Origin: Procambarus clarkii
Lineage: Eukaryota; Arthropoda; Malacostraca; Decapoda; Cambaridae
Direction of reading: 5' to 3'
Assembly: GCF_040958095.1 (NCBI RefSeq)
Contig: NC_091237.1
Location: 14,383,364-14,447,363, forward strand
Length of the DNA: 64,000 bases
In this document: positions 12,868 through 26,879 of the stretch, piece by piece
Layout: every line of letters begins with the position of its first letter
Position numbering within the stretch: position 1 is the stretch's first letter
Notes under the pieces: model-generated
Databases searched by the model: none
Seen by the model: the letters and a program-made list of their open reading frames with translations, nothing else
Told to the model about the DNA's origin: nothing
Translations under genes and position numbers: made by a program

Positions 12868-14356
12868 TTATTGAGGACGGTAGCCGTAGCCGCTGTTAAT
12901 GTACACAGTGTCCGTCACTGTCCGGTAGTTGGTGAAGGTAGTGCTCTTGGTGTTAATATTCGTGTGTACCACCGTCGCTGTGTACGTCAACCTGCAAGAC
13001 AAAATATACGTCATTAACACTAGGTAATGTTACAAACACCCCCCCCCCCCAACCACACACACTGTATTCTATACTTACACCTGGGTGGCCGGAGTGGTGT
13101 AGGTGTACTGGCTGATTATGTAGGACGTGTGAGCGAGAGTCACGTAACTTAGTGATGTTTCTGTCACGATCCTGAAGTCAGACTTCACTTCCGTTAACGT
13201 TACGGACGTTGGCCGGACAAAGACAGACGTCTGGAGAGCGACCCGGTCATCAACGGGAGTGTGTAGCACCTGTGTTGTAGAAGGGAAGGTTATAAGCTGG
13301 AAGATTATGCGTACGTTATTATCTTAATATGGCAACGTTACTGTAAACTTACTGAGCGTGTTCCGACGGTGACAGTCTGCACGCTGAAGGAAGTTAGAGT
13401 TACTGCCACGCTGTTGAAGGCTTGGTCGGTGACAGTGACGCAACGGTCGACGGTGACAACTTGGGTGACAGTGGGGTGGAAGACATCGTCCACCCTCCTG
13501 ACCTGAGGGACACCAACAGGTCTGACAACACTTCCAGCAGGTCCAGTGCTGCCCACTGCTACCCGCGGGACGGTCACCTGGTCCAACCTGCCACCGCTGA
13601 ATATGGTAGCGGGACCACTACCGACGCCCTGGCCGACATTAGGACCGGGACCACCGAAGACACCCTGGTCGACATTAGGACCGGGACCACCGAAGACACC
13701 CTGGCCGACATTAGGACCGGGACCACCGAAGACACCCTGGCCGACATTAGGACCGGGACCACCGAAGACACCCTGGCCGACATTAGGACCGGGACCACCG
13801 AAGACACCCTGGCCGACATTAGGACCGGGACCACCAAAGACACCCCGGCCGATATTAGGACCGGGAGCTACATCACTGTGAAAGTCTTGGGGAAAATAAC
13901 GTCCATCAGCAAAACTTGCTCTGTGTTGGCCTGCGTCGGGCAAGAGGCCGCTGGCAGGGCCCTGGAGGATAAAGGCGTCTTTAGCTCCGATAGGTTGAGC
14001 GCTAGTCGGCAGGCTTCCGATTGCTTCAGTTAATCCAGGAAGTGGTCTACTAATATCCCTGGGAATACCGTCAAAAGCAGGTGAAGTACTAGAGGACTTC
14101 GGGACACCCAGGGTCTGCAAAGTTAAAATGTAAGAAAATTACATTTATTAAAACATTTAAAAGTATAGTTATACTTAGAGTTACTTTGAAAAGAACAAAT
14201 TATAGCAAGTTTTTTTTTTTTTTTAGTCAAAAATTTACAAAAGAAAATGTTTAGAAAACAGCGAGAGGTTAACTATGCCTGTAATGGTTGGTACTGGCTC
14301 GTCACACCGGCCACATAGAAGATAGAGGCCACCAATATTGGAATAGAACACCGCAT
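12868..14356 (-). CDS. gene A: secreted GP-repeat, Val/Thr-rich protein (unknown function)
   Basis: Four coding exons give 384 residues: 14,279-14,356, 13,353-14,114, 13,079-13,269 and 12,868-12,991. The ATG is the first codon of exon 2, directly after the acceptor. It opens a signal peptide, MRCSIPILVASIFYVAGVTS, and cleavage before Gln is likely. Residues 26-108 form a spacer with NDAFILQGP and DAGQHR. About seven 12-residue units, GGPGPNVGQGVF, follow from residue 109. Next come GSGPATIF, GVPQVRRVDDVFHPTVT and VDRCVTVTDQ, then Thr/Val-alternating sequence to the C-terminus. Two oddities: the first coding donor reads CAG then GC instead of GT, and the upstream block is truncated at 15,890. 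The only clear AATAAA overlaps the stop codon. Function is unknown; an extracellular structural or mucus-like role is inference. Expression of this copy is doubtful. Confidence 0.75.
13624..13868 (-). repeat. 36-bp coding repeat of gene A (about 7 units)
   Basis: In-frame tandem array encoding GGPGPNVGQGVF with variants NIGRGVF at the N-terminal end and NVDQGVF near the C-terminal end. The unit differs from those of genes B to E. Open frames on the opposite strand here are by-products of the period, which is divisible by three. Confidence 0.9.
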
Positions 14357-15534
14357 CTGCAATATGTAGACATTAAGAACATAACATACCCGTTCCGAAC
14401 AAAAATGATGAAGTCAGATTCTGAAGACAACTTAAACTTTAGACATTTTTAGTCTTGTTATATCTTTAGGATTACTTAAACCAAGTTAATAAAAAGGGGG
14501 GGGGGGGGGGGGAAGCTTTTTTTTATTATTATTAAAATTTAGTGAATTATGTCTACGACATGGCAATCTTCAGAAATAAGTGGCAAACCATCACAGCTAT
14601 AGCCCTTTGAAGGCAAGAGTACAGAAGTTTGGTATAATATCTAGGAAAGTAATGGTTCCCAGTCGCCGACTGTTTCCGATTTAACGCAATTACTTTTTAC
14701 CAGCGTTTCAGACATTCTTGCCGGTCTAATATCTAGGGAACGCTTATTTAGGCAATTTTATACCTGTCAGTGTTAGGATTACAGCTCTAAATAGTTGAAG
14801 TCTAGTTTAAAAGCAAACACTAGAATGATTCGGTCATAGTATTACATTAGAGTTATCTAAAAATAAGTTACTAATACAATTTAAAGAAATTTGAAGGCAA
14901 GACTATTTTAGGTAAAGGGAAGCAATTAATGTTTCCGATAGCATTTTAGTAGTGAAATTTAATCGACATGCTTCAAAGACTGGAAGCCAGACTGCAAGGG
15001 GCAATTGCTTTCCTCACGGAACTATTGTTATTTTAGAGTTGAAAGGGGGAGGGGGGGGGTTAGTTATCACCCCTGCCACATGCACCAAGCCACCTCAAGG
15101 CAACGTTGGAGGTATGTAGGAAGGCAAACTCCATTGTCATAGGAGTTCGAACATGAAGTGTTTCTACAACTAGACATCAAAGTACCTGTAGTAAAAGTAG
15201 TTTAGTAGTATTCTGCTTTACATATTGCCTGGAAGATGGCCAGACTAACTCACCCGGCCATCAAGGGTCGGCACCAATACCACCTTTTAGAGCCTGTTAG
15301 GTACTCACGGGAAGATTAGTTTAATAATTAAAAATAAAAGAGTAAGACGTTTTAAGGCTGCACGTAGCACTTTAAATATGAAGTTTAAATGAATTTAAAA
15401 AGTTAAATATTACATGCTAACCAAACAAATCCATCACAATTTTGAGCAAATAAGGTGCAAAAATAAAACGCTTAACTCGCTGATAAACTACCGAAATAAG
15501 AAGTCAAGACCATTAACTTAATACCTTCAAAGAC
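14357..15534 (-). other. intron 1 of gene A
   Basis: Intron between the leader exon (donor GAAG then gtatta at 15,535) and exon 2 (acceptor attgcag before 14,356). It carries T and G homopolymers near 14,210-14,224 and 14,496-14,512. Nothing else is recognised. Confidence 0.55.
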
Positions 15535-15890
15535 GAGGACAGACGATGTTACTGGAGTGAAGGCGAGGAGGAGAGTGAGGAGCTGGGCCCCACCTGCCCG
15601 CCTCAACACCTCCCTCACACCCTCCTCATGGTCGCTGCCTCTCATAATACACCCCTTCTTTACCCCAGTATTTACACACTCACTCGTAATCCTCTAACAC
15701 TCTTTGTTTCCCTAAAGTTAACATCGTATTAGTAGTTAGTATATTTATTGTGGCACAACAGAACCTAACTGCCGGTGAGAACGAGGCAAAGTGACCATTA
15801 TGGACCCGTAAGTGACACTCAGTGGCTTAGCACAGTCTTCCCACACACGCCCCAACACCCAGTGGGACAGGTGGTCCTTGGGTCGTCTAG
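15535..15890 (-). promoter_or_regulatory. leader exon and truncated upstream block of gene A
   Basis: The block aligns closely with those of genes B to E from the donor to 'gggtcgtctag' at 15,890, then stops. The TATA-like end, about 110 bases further upstream in B to E, is absent. The leader ATG is at 15,643-15,645. The last bases of the exon differ from the other copies (GTCCTCGTCTTTGAAG in place of GGCTCAAG), which changes the frame in which the upstream ORF would meet exon 2. Confidence 0.65.
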
Positions 15891-16140
15891 GACAGTGTTT
15901 CCTCAACCGCAGATCTATGGACTAAATATTTCAAGGGTTGCATGGAACTAATATACTGTATAGTACTCTAACAAAATATGAACCCTTTATGAGTGTGTTG
16001 AACCCAATGTCTGCTGTTGTCATATACACGCAGTTTTAACTGAGATTAACAGTGCAGGGCGAGTGACATATATATGTGTGTATTTGTTACACCAATGGCT
16101 ACTGTCAATTTTGCTGGCTATATCTATTTTGTGTAGGACT
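15891..16140 (+). mobile_element. hAT-like transposon end (partial)
   Basis: The sequence starts 'cagtgtttcctcaacc' at 15,893, which resembles the terminal inverted repeat of many hAT elements, and continues 'gcatggaa'. I found no matching far end or 8-bp target duplication, so it may be truncated or rearranged. Confidence 0.35.
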
Positions 16141-16146
16141 CCACAA

Positions 16147-16660
16147 GTGTGAACGTGGCTGTTGGTGGGGTCTACAGGTGTGAACGTGGCTGTTGGTGGG
16201 GTCTACAGGTGTGAACGTGGCTGTTGGTGGGGTCTACAGGTGTGAACGTTGCTGTTGGTGGGGTCTACAGGTGTGAACGTGGCTGTTGGTGGGGTCTACA
16301 GGTGTGAACGTGGCTGTTGGTGGGGTCTACAGGTGTGAACGTGGCTGATGGTGGGATCTACAGGTGTGAACGTGGCTGTTGGTGGGGTCTACAGGTGTGA
16401 ACGTGGCTGTTGGTGGGGTCTACAGGTGTGAACGTGGCTGTTGGTGGGGGTCTACAGGTGTGAACGTGGCTGTTGGTGGGGTCTACACGTGTGAACGTGG
16501 CTGTTGGTGGGGTCTACACGTGTGAACGTGGCTGTTGGTGGGGTCTACAGGTGTGAACGTGGCTGTTGGTGGGATCTACAGGTGTGAACGTGGCTGTTGG
16601 TGGGGTCTACAGGTGTGAACGTGGCTGTTGGTGGGGTCTACAGGTGTGAACGTGGCTGTT
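16147..16660. repeat. 31-bp minisatellite, left part
   Basis: About 16 near-identical units containing 'gtgtgaacgtggctg' and 'ggtggggtctacag', in perfect head-to-tail register. No spacers are present. The array is interrupted at 16,660 by a retroposon and resumes at 19,289. Confidence 0.95.
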
Positions 16661-19288
16661 TTTTTTCTTTTTATTATTAAAACAGAGCAATTACAGCATA
16701 CAGTAACCATATAAACAGGAAAGCAGAGTAACAAATAACACAGAATAACAACAACACAGATAACAAGGAACACAGATCACCATAACACAAAAGTGAAAAC
16801 AAAGAATAACATAAAACTCATAAGAACACATACACACAAAAACAAAAGCAGCACTACCCAGATGGGGCGTGCCAAAAGCGTCAGTAAGTACAATAACACA
16901 AGGAGCACAATAAAACCAGAGGTAAAATAGAAACAAGGAATACACATACAAAATTACACAACACACCACAGAATCGAGAACACAATAACAGAACATGGTA
17001 ATACAATACTGTAAATACAACATAGTAAAGAAAATGCAGGAAATTAACAAGGGAATACAACAAAGCAATACACAGCACAGTACATAGAACAAAGGAAACA
17101 GAACACATTTGCATGACATAGTAAATTATCAAATAAAAAATAAAGAATCGGTATAGCACAAACCAACATCGGAACATATAACACAGCAAATAGGACACAG
17201 ATAAGAGAACAAATCGTAAATAAGCATAAACAAAAATGGAATCTTACACATAGGTAACAATGAAAGAGTAAAAAAAAAGAAAAAACACTAGAGCATTATA
17301 ACCCAGCAAGAACTAGGTAAGAAAACAAGGGGAAAAAAAAGGAGCCCGTAACACATAGCTCAACAAACCAACGAAAGAAAGAAGCAACACAAAGCAAGAA
17401 CCACACACACAGTCAATCTTCATATTTATCCGGATAGTAACGAATCGGGTACTTCTTCCGATAGGCATCCCACTGTGCCCACATTTCCATAGGCGCGTTA
17501 ACGTGACTACGTAACCCTCGTGGTCGACGCATGACGTCAGGAACCTCCAGCTCGGCTCCCTCCACCACGGGGGCGGTAGGCACGGGAAGAGGCCGCACAG
17601 AGGGCTTTGATACAGACGGTGGAACCACACGGGACTGAAGCACAGGAGTCGCCTGGACACAGGCCGGCAACTGAGCGGGCGGAGTCGCAGGGGACGCAAG
17701 CACAGAGGGCGATGGTGCAGGGGCCGACACCACAGGGGACGGAGTAACAAAGGATGACTGAGCAGAGGGCAAAGGCGTGGAAGGCACAGACATGGACGCC
17801 AGAGGCACGGAGGCCGCCGGAACAGAAGCATTTGTAAGAACCGGCACCAAGCCCCTACCCTCTCTCGCAATCTCGGCCAGTGCCACAACCTCCCAACCCG
17901 GGGAACCAGTATCCGGTGACGCGGAGGCAGCCGGAGAAGACACCGGACCAGGGCCAGGCGACAATCCCACCACAGGACCCATCACTGCTGCAACACGACC
18001 CACAGGAGTCGCAGGCACTCCAACAGCGTCGCACACATCACCATCCCCAGAAGACGAACTCCCGGAGTCTTCAAATTCCCCGACGTCGGCCCAGGCCGCA
18101 TTACGAGGCGGAGACAGACTCAAAGCTCGTCGCGAACGCTTGGACACAGGTCGCAGATCGTCGGAACTATCACCTCCACTAGGAAGCACCGTAGCAGAAC
18201 CGCTGGTTGCCCGCGCAACTCCCCACAGCGCACGATCACTCGACATTGCAGCCTCAACAACCCGGGGAACAGGACCACACACCACAGGAGACATCACAGT
18301 GTGCACGTCGACACGGGTCGAAGACACAGCTGCCGGAGACAGTACAGGCCAAGGCACAGCCTCGACGTCCGGAGCCACGAGACCACACACCACAGGAGAC
18401 ACAACTGGAGACGAGGCAGGCAGGGGAGGCTTAGGTGCGGGAGCCGGGGATGCACTTCCTTCCACTCCAACACCCACAGCCACATCAGAGACCGGCAACT
18501 GAGCAACAGAGGACTGGGTAGTAACACTGTCCACAGCAGCACCTTCCGACAGGTCCGGGACCGCCAACAGGGGAAAGTCCTCCTCCCTGAAAAGGTTCAC
18601 AGGCCCGACCCAGCTCGCACCACATCCCGCAGCCTGATGGCCCGAGAGTCCGCACCGGAAACAGACCCCCATAGAACACGCGTACCATGAAGCCCAGAAG
18701 CTGGAGGGACGAAGGGATGGAGTCCTTTAAGCGCAGCGCCACAGTGCGGGTCCCATTCGGGATACCCTTCCATCGCCCGGAGGAGACTGCATTCATTCGG
18801 ACACTCAAGACCCGCCCATACCGGGTAAAATGACGCTGCAGAAGAGAGTCAGGGAACTCAAAGGGAGCACCATGAACCGCCACATAGGTAGTCTTACTGC
18901 ACCTGTCCGACATTACCACCGAACCACCACCCTCAGGCAGAGTAAATGTCCTCCCGTCATAGCGGTCCACAAAGACACGATACACAGCCGTGGAGCAGAA
19001 TTTCACAACAGCTCGATGCTCGGATACAAGTTGAACGCCGCACACACAGACGCCACATACACCCGCAACATGTAGATCATCACCACTTCAGCTGCCGGGT
19101 AAGACGCTGGGCCAGTAAATTCTAGGCCAATGGTATCTCTCCGCTTCACAGGGGGGAAAGGGGCCGCCATCCCTCCAGCCGCCACGGCCCCAAGGGTCCG
19201 CTCACACACACAAACTACCACGGGCCAGCAAACCAGGAGCTCACAGGCGACACGTCCACCTTCGCCCAGAGCTAGGCGAACACCTCCA
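16661..19288 (-). mobile_element. ORF1-only LINE-like retroposon, element 1
   Basis: The element reads on the minus strand and ends in a poly(A)-like tail, seen as T-rich plus strand at 16,661-16,672. It is flanked on both sides by tgaacgtggctgtt (16,647-16,660 and 19,289-19,302), as expected for a target-site duplication. One side of the gene runs about 19,045-18,485 and encodes an RNA-binding-like fold (YDGRTFTLPEGGGSVV, HFTRYGRVLSVRMN). The next frame, 18,672-17,413, starts with a CCHC zinc knuckle (CFRCGLSGHQAAGC) and a long Pro/Val/Ser-rich tail ending KKYPIRYYPDKYED. The two frames differ from the single frame seen in element 2b. After the stop come about 750 bases of T-rich 3' UTR. No endonuclease or reverse transcriptase is seen. 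Confidence 0.7.
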
Positions 19289-19427
19289 TGAACGTGGCTG
19301 TTGGTGGGGTCTACAGGTGTGGACGTGGCTGTTGGTGGAGTCTACAGGTGTGAACGTGACTGTTGGTGGGGTCTACAGGTGTGAACGTGACTGTTGGTGG
19401 GATCTACAGGTGAGAACGTGGTTGTTT
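19289..19427. repeat. 31-bp minisatellite, right part
   Basis: About four more units of the array at 16,147-16,660, slightly more diverged. The array is cut again by a second poly(A)-tailed element at about 19,424. Confidence 0.9.
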
Positions 19428-20085
19428 TATTTTTTTATTGGTACAGAACAAAATTACATAAATAAACATAAAAGACAAGGCACCAAAATGCCACAACAAA
19501 ACAAAATTATACACAACATATATTACAATAAACAATACACTAACCCATCTCATGGAAACTACGAATAACATGAAACCTACAACATAGAAAAACTAAACAC
19601 ATTGACAACAGTTGCACGAGGATGGTGGTCAGGGCGGCGAGCAACAGCACAGAAGGCGACGGCAGAGCGAGCAGGGGCACATCCAGATGGATCACGGAAG
19701 CCTGGTGCACAGAAGATCGCATGGAAGCCACGAGTCGACTGCACCAGGGACCGCAGCATGGGGGCTGGCAACACAAAGGCCGGCTGTGCGAGGGGCAAAG
19801 ACTCCACTGGCTGAATGTCAAGGGCTGCAACACAGAGGTCGGGTGCACAGAAGTCGCCTGCACGGGGGCTGAAACAGAGCGCCGCAACACGGGTGCAACC
19901 TGGACTGAGTTTTCAATACCAGCACCATCGCCCACCCCTTCACCTTCCACCGCAGCTGGGGGGACAACTTCCCAACCCACTGACGCAACACCCGGCGGGG
20001 GTTGCTGTTGGCCTGTGATATGGGGGTGCCGTTCCCCCCCTGTCCTAAGGAAGGATACGATTGATTCGTAATTCACCGGACAGGC
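19424..20085 (-). mobile_element. ORF1-only retroposon, element 2a (3' part)
   Basis: The minus strand carries a Pro-rich ORF1 C-terminal region and a 3' tail that meets the minisatellite after 'gaacgtggttgtt'. That is the same point of the unit used by element 1. The 5' part is absent: either truncated or interrupted by element 2b. The boundary near 20,030-20,100 is uncertain. Confidence 0.55.
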
Positions 20086-22190
20086 GTCGTGCCCTGCTGT
20101 TGAACCCTTTGCGGGTGAATATGGCGGAGGTCTTTGGAGTACAGCTTGTCGCCAGTCACCGGCTGTGGTGAAGTTCGGCTCCACGGCTGTCGACAGGTGA
20201 TTCGTGGATCGTTATGATGGGCGATCCTTCCCGCTGCCCGCGGGTGGTGGTTCTGTGTTGGTGTCTGATCGATGCGGCGAGACCACATATGTTGTTGTGC
20301 ATGGGGCTTCGTTTGAGCTCCCTGAGGATCTTCTGCGGTGTTACTTTGCCCGGTTTGGGCGGGTGCTGAGTGTGCGGTTGAACATCATCTCCTCCGGGAG
20401 GTGGAAGGGTGTTCTGAGTGGGACCCGCATGTTGGCGATGCACCTGAATTCCCTTATACCGTCGCCGGTCCTGCTTATGGGGTTTTATGTCCGGGTGTTC
20501 TATGCTGACCAACCCTGGACTTGCTTCTGGTGCAAGTTGTCGGGGCAACAGGCTGTGGGTTGTGGTGCTGGCAGTGTCCGCCCTGTGAACCTCTTCCTGG
20601 AGGAGAACTTCACCCCGCTGCAGGGACTGGAGGACTCTTGTGTGATGCCAACGTGGATGCTGTTTACCCCGTCGGGTGGCCTGGTGGTGTTGCCAATCTC
20701 TGCGAACCGCCCGGTTGGTGGTGTGGTTGTTGCGCCCATGGAATGTGCGGTTCCGTCCCTGACGCCCCTTCCCTGCCTCTTCCGCCCTGCCTGCCCCATC
20801 TCTGGGTACTTTGTCTTCGGTGGAGTGTGGCTGTGCATTGCCAGGAGCTGTGCGTGTCCCTGTGAATGTTCCTGCTGTGGAGTGTTTTATGGTATCTCCG
20901 ATGGTTGAAGTCAGCTGCGGTGTTGCATGACCGCCTGATGCGTGACCGTGTCCGGTCTCCTGGTGTTCCTACTATGGCACCTCTGGAGTTGGATGATAAT
21001 CCTGCCGACGAGTGCCCGGTGTCGAAGTGTGTGAAGTGTCGGGCTCCCTGTTTGTCTCCCCCAGAGGGGTGTCACCTGGGCGGATGTGGTGGATGCAGAG
21101 TAGCCTTCTGCTGCCGAGGATGCGGCTCTTGCGCAGCCTGTGGGTGGTGTTGCCATCGTGGTGGCGGGTGCCCTTGTTGCGGAAGTGATGACTGGTATGG
21201 TGGCCTTGATCCCTACTCCTGTGCCCGCCCCTGTGCCCAAGTGTAAGTGTTGCCCTGCCCTCAATGCAGCTGGCACGGTGCCGCCGGCCCCTGTGTTGCA
21301 GCCCTCGCCCTCTGTGGTTCCACCGGCGGTGCCTCTGCTTCTTGTGCAGCCGCCCTCCACCCTCCTGTGCAGTCTTCTATGCCTCAATCTTCTGTGTTCC
21401 AGCTGGATGTGTCCCTGCCCACTATGCCGATGCCCAGTGGTGGTGGTTCGTCACCTTAGAGACACGTCATCGTGCGCCTGTTTTCAATGTGTTTAGTTTT
21501 TTCTGTTTTGTGTATATACCTATCTCTATGTGTGGCCTGGGTGCCTGGTGTTGTTTATGTGGATGGTTGGCCCGTCCTCCGTGTGTTGTGGTCGGGTCCG
21601 TGAGTGTTTTCTTGCGTGCATAGCCTTCCCGGCTTGGTGCCTTCTCTGATAATTACTTACTTTTGCGTGCTTGTGCTGTGTTTTGTGGCGCTGTGTGTGG
21701 CCCCGAAGTTTCCACCGTGTGTGGGGTTGGTGGCCCTGTTGATTGTACCGCTTCCCTTTGTGGAAGGATTCCACTTGCTGTGTTCCGGTAGTGTCCTGTA
21801 TTTGTCTTTCTGCGTATATTCATGTGAGATGTTGGTTTATTCTGTTGTGGTGCTTCGGTGCCTATCTTCTTATATTGCCGTTATCGGCTGTTTTTTTATT
21901 TATGTTTCTGTATTGTTTTCATATGTTTGTATTTAGTTTTTCTGTGATTTTCGATATTTTTTTTACTGTGTGTTTATGTTTGGTTGCCCGATTTACCTAT
22001 TTTGTCTCTTGTTTTGTTACTTTGTTTTGTGCTACTTTCCTGGTTATTATGTATTGTGCTCTTTTGTTTTGTTACTGTGTCATTGCTGCTTTATTTGTTT
22101 TGCTTACTGTAATGTTTATGTTGCGCTCTGGCGCCTCGGTGCCTTTTTTATTGTGTATTTATGTATGATTTACAAATAAAAAATCTTATT
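20086..22190 (+). mobile_element. ORF1-only retroposon, element 2b
   Basis: This plus-strand relative of element 1 has one frame at 20,204-20,908. The frame joins the RNA-binding-like region (YDGRSFPLPAGGGSVLVSD, YFARFGRVLSVRLN) to the zinc knuckle (CFWCKLSGQQAVGC, with Gln in place of the usual His) without a break. Pro/Val-rich remnants of the C-terminal half follow in several frames to about 21,460, then a T-rich 3' region ending in 'acaaataaaaaatc' near 22,170-22,183. No reverse transcriptase is present. It has its own 3' end, so it is a separate insertion from 2a. Confidence 0.6.
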
Positions 22191-22870
22191 CATCATTCAA
22201 GATGCCAGAACAAGAGCAGAAAGACAAAGGAGCGATGTCACAAGTACCAGGTTCTGGAGTGTGTTTGGCAGCATTCGGACGGGATCTTGACGCGTCTACT
22301 TTTGTCATCCTGTAAAAGATATTGATAATGAACGCATCTTGCAAAAACCCTTCTTGTTCTATAGACACTTGTCTGCCATTGGTCATTTTATCCAGCATTT
22401 TATAGCTAATTGATCAGTATCTGCAATGCCCGGTCTTTCATTAATGATTGGGAACAAGGGTCGCATTCTAATACACCGGAAAACTTATAAGATTTATCTA
22501 CGTTCCTAGGGGACAAGCTGTATCATATGATGGCATAACATGTCATACCATCAGGACCTGGAAAGGTCTTATCTGGAGAGCGCCGCTTGCATCTCCCAGA
22601 CAGTCTGTGGATAAGTATGTGTTTCTTCATAAGGTCTTGAGCCAGTAATCGGAAAAAAATAACTTTGTATGGCAGCGGCGGGCTTAGATACCTCAGTCAA
22701 ACTGTCGGCAAATATACTGGCAACACTAGGGATGAAAAAAACTGATTTCCTGACCAGATCCGTTGCATGCTAGCCCGACGCAAAATAGTGGAGTGGAGGA
22801 TGCACGATAGATATAGCACGTTCGGTAGCCATTCTTTACTATTAATCATATGATGCGAGTTTTCAGGTAC
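22191..22870. repeat. unclassified repeat related to the B-C spacer
   Basis: A diverged relative of 33,800-34,440 and its copies in the other spacers. Shared blocks include 'agagcagaaaga', 'tctgcc..tggtcat' and 'catcctgtaaaaga / cctgtaatacattcctag'. It directly precedes a minus-strand LINE tail here and in the spacers, so the two may belong to one element. Confidence 0.4.
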
Positions 22871-22879
22871 AAAACCTTA

Positions 22880-23570
22880 AACATTTATCGCCAAGTAGTT
22901 ATCACAAGTAGTGCGCCAGCTGGGAAAACTGTAGCACCGTCTGTGTTGCTTGATATTCAAAAGGCGCTAAGTATCGCCCCCGACGCCAATACGAGAACAG
23001 GAGGTAAGGCAAGTGATATCAGAAGTATCTGCTTCACCAAGGCTTCTATTGAAGAACAAGAAGACGAGGGAACATTAGGAAAGCAGGACATTCAATCATC
23101 CTGTAAATCAGGGCATTCTACAGGGAGATGAATGACTTGAATGGGACAATTCAGTTTGGACAAAAAGGAGCAGGACGTTGTTGCATCGCAATGACCATGA
23201 GTTAAGCAGGGTGTGACAGGTACCCAACGTAGCCAAAGCCGTTTCCCCATCGCCTACTACAGTTATGGGAGAAAGGCCACGGGAGAAAAGTCATTTTTTC
23301 AAGAGCATTCAGTTTACTACTTGAAACGACAGGCCAACCAACCATTCTGCCAACTGTTGCAGAATGACTGTGTAGAATTTCTAAAAAGGAATCAGTTTCC
23401 GGGAATGTGGCAAGTAAGAATGACCTTAGCGGTGGCATCTGCAAGTTAATTTGAGGCAACTCTAACATGGCTGGGAAACTAACAAAATTAAACACAATCA
23501 TATCAGCTAAAGAAACTTCCAGTATTGGATTTTTACCATCACAGGATGCAAAGGGTTAAATGAATAGCGT
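22880..23570 (-). mobile_element. 3' fragment of a jockey-like LINE
   Basis: Reverse-complement match to the C-terminal end of the LINE at 5,201-8,920 (RNase H to Cys/His segment). A similar run, ending near 'caggatgca(a/g)agggttaa', lies at 48,790-49,110. Decayed. Confidence 0.5.
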
Positions 23571-24640
23571 AGAAAACACTGCTAGATTCTCCCACAATGA
23601 CGAGGGGTACGTCCATAGAGAAATCAGTCTAGCATACAAATCTGCTACAAGTTCTGCCTTGAAGATGCTAGTCTCCAGGGGCAGGCCGCACAATCGGGGA
23701 AAGAAAAACAGTTACAAACACCGTCGGCAAACTTTAACCATCAGTGATCACAGCGAATGAGTACGAGCGAGGAAAGAAGTTACAGGAAATGGCTTCCCGA
23801 AACGGGAAGGGTAGTGAAAGCCTTCACTGTAGGTCAGGCTCTTTCAAGGTTTTGTAAGTAGGAACCTCCATGGAGGCACAGTAAGAACAGGAGGATAGAC
23901 ATTACCGTTATGTTGTTAGCGAGAAGTTATAAATTATACGAGTTAACACTTTCTGATCATGTGAGTGCCTTAAGCCATATTTTTAACACTAAAAGCCCCA
24001 GGGAAATTAGCTTCCATACTATAACCTGTGTTAGTGGATGATCAGCCTGCATTCACTGGTGCGATAGCCAATAGACATTATTAGGACTTTAATAACTCCA
24101 ACCACAAAAAACTCTTTGCGCTACCTTATCTACATTCTATACTTCACCCCCCTTCCCATTAGGTAGGAGTATGATTTACAAAGTCAATACTATAGGTAGA
24201 CCTACTGGTTTAAGATACATCCTTTGAACATTTCCCCCCATATACCCAGTACAATTATCCCGTTGGAGTGCAGAAATAAACACTTTCTTAGCCCAAGTAG
24301 CATTTAACGCAATTTAACATTAAGAATGTTGGCTGGCATTTAAACTAACAGGTGGGAATACTTTTAGTAATATACAAGATGCCATTGATCACAACCAACC
24401 CATCCAGAGTGCAAAATAGCAATCTTCTCCAACATGGAGCCTGTACCACCCAAATTTCATACATTAACCGCCTACTAACAAAACTGTTTCCATATACAAG
24501 CTCTGGGGAAAGGTTGAGGGGATAAACGGAAGTCACCAGAGCCAAGGCATCTACCTGCCAAGAAGCAGGTTGACACCTCAATGAGCAGCCTTGAACAGTC
24601 TGGAGGCAGACGAAGATCGAGGTCGAGGGGTAAATTAGCT
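23571..24640. other. unassigned DNA
   Basis: No exon, RNA gene or recognisable repeat is seen. Confidence 0.4.
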
Positions 24641-26846
<2,206 letters not shown>

Positions 26847-26879
26847 GAGAACTATAAAGTATTATAAATCATTATAATT

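Noticed and set aside
16147-16660. CRISPR-like array
   Set aside because: The units are directly adjacent with no unique spacers, and the DNA is eukaryotic. It is a minisatellite.
19424-22190. One retroposon inverted by twin priming
   Set aside because: Both the minus and the plus part have their own Pro-rich C-terminal region and A-rich 3' end, so they are two insertions.
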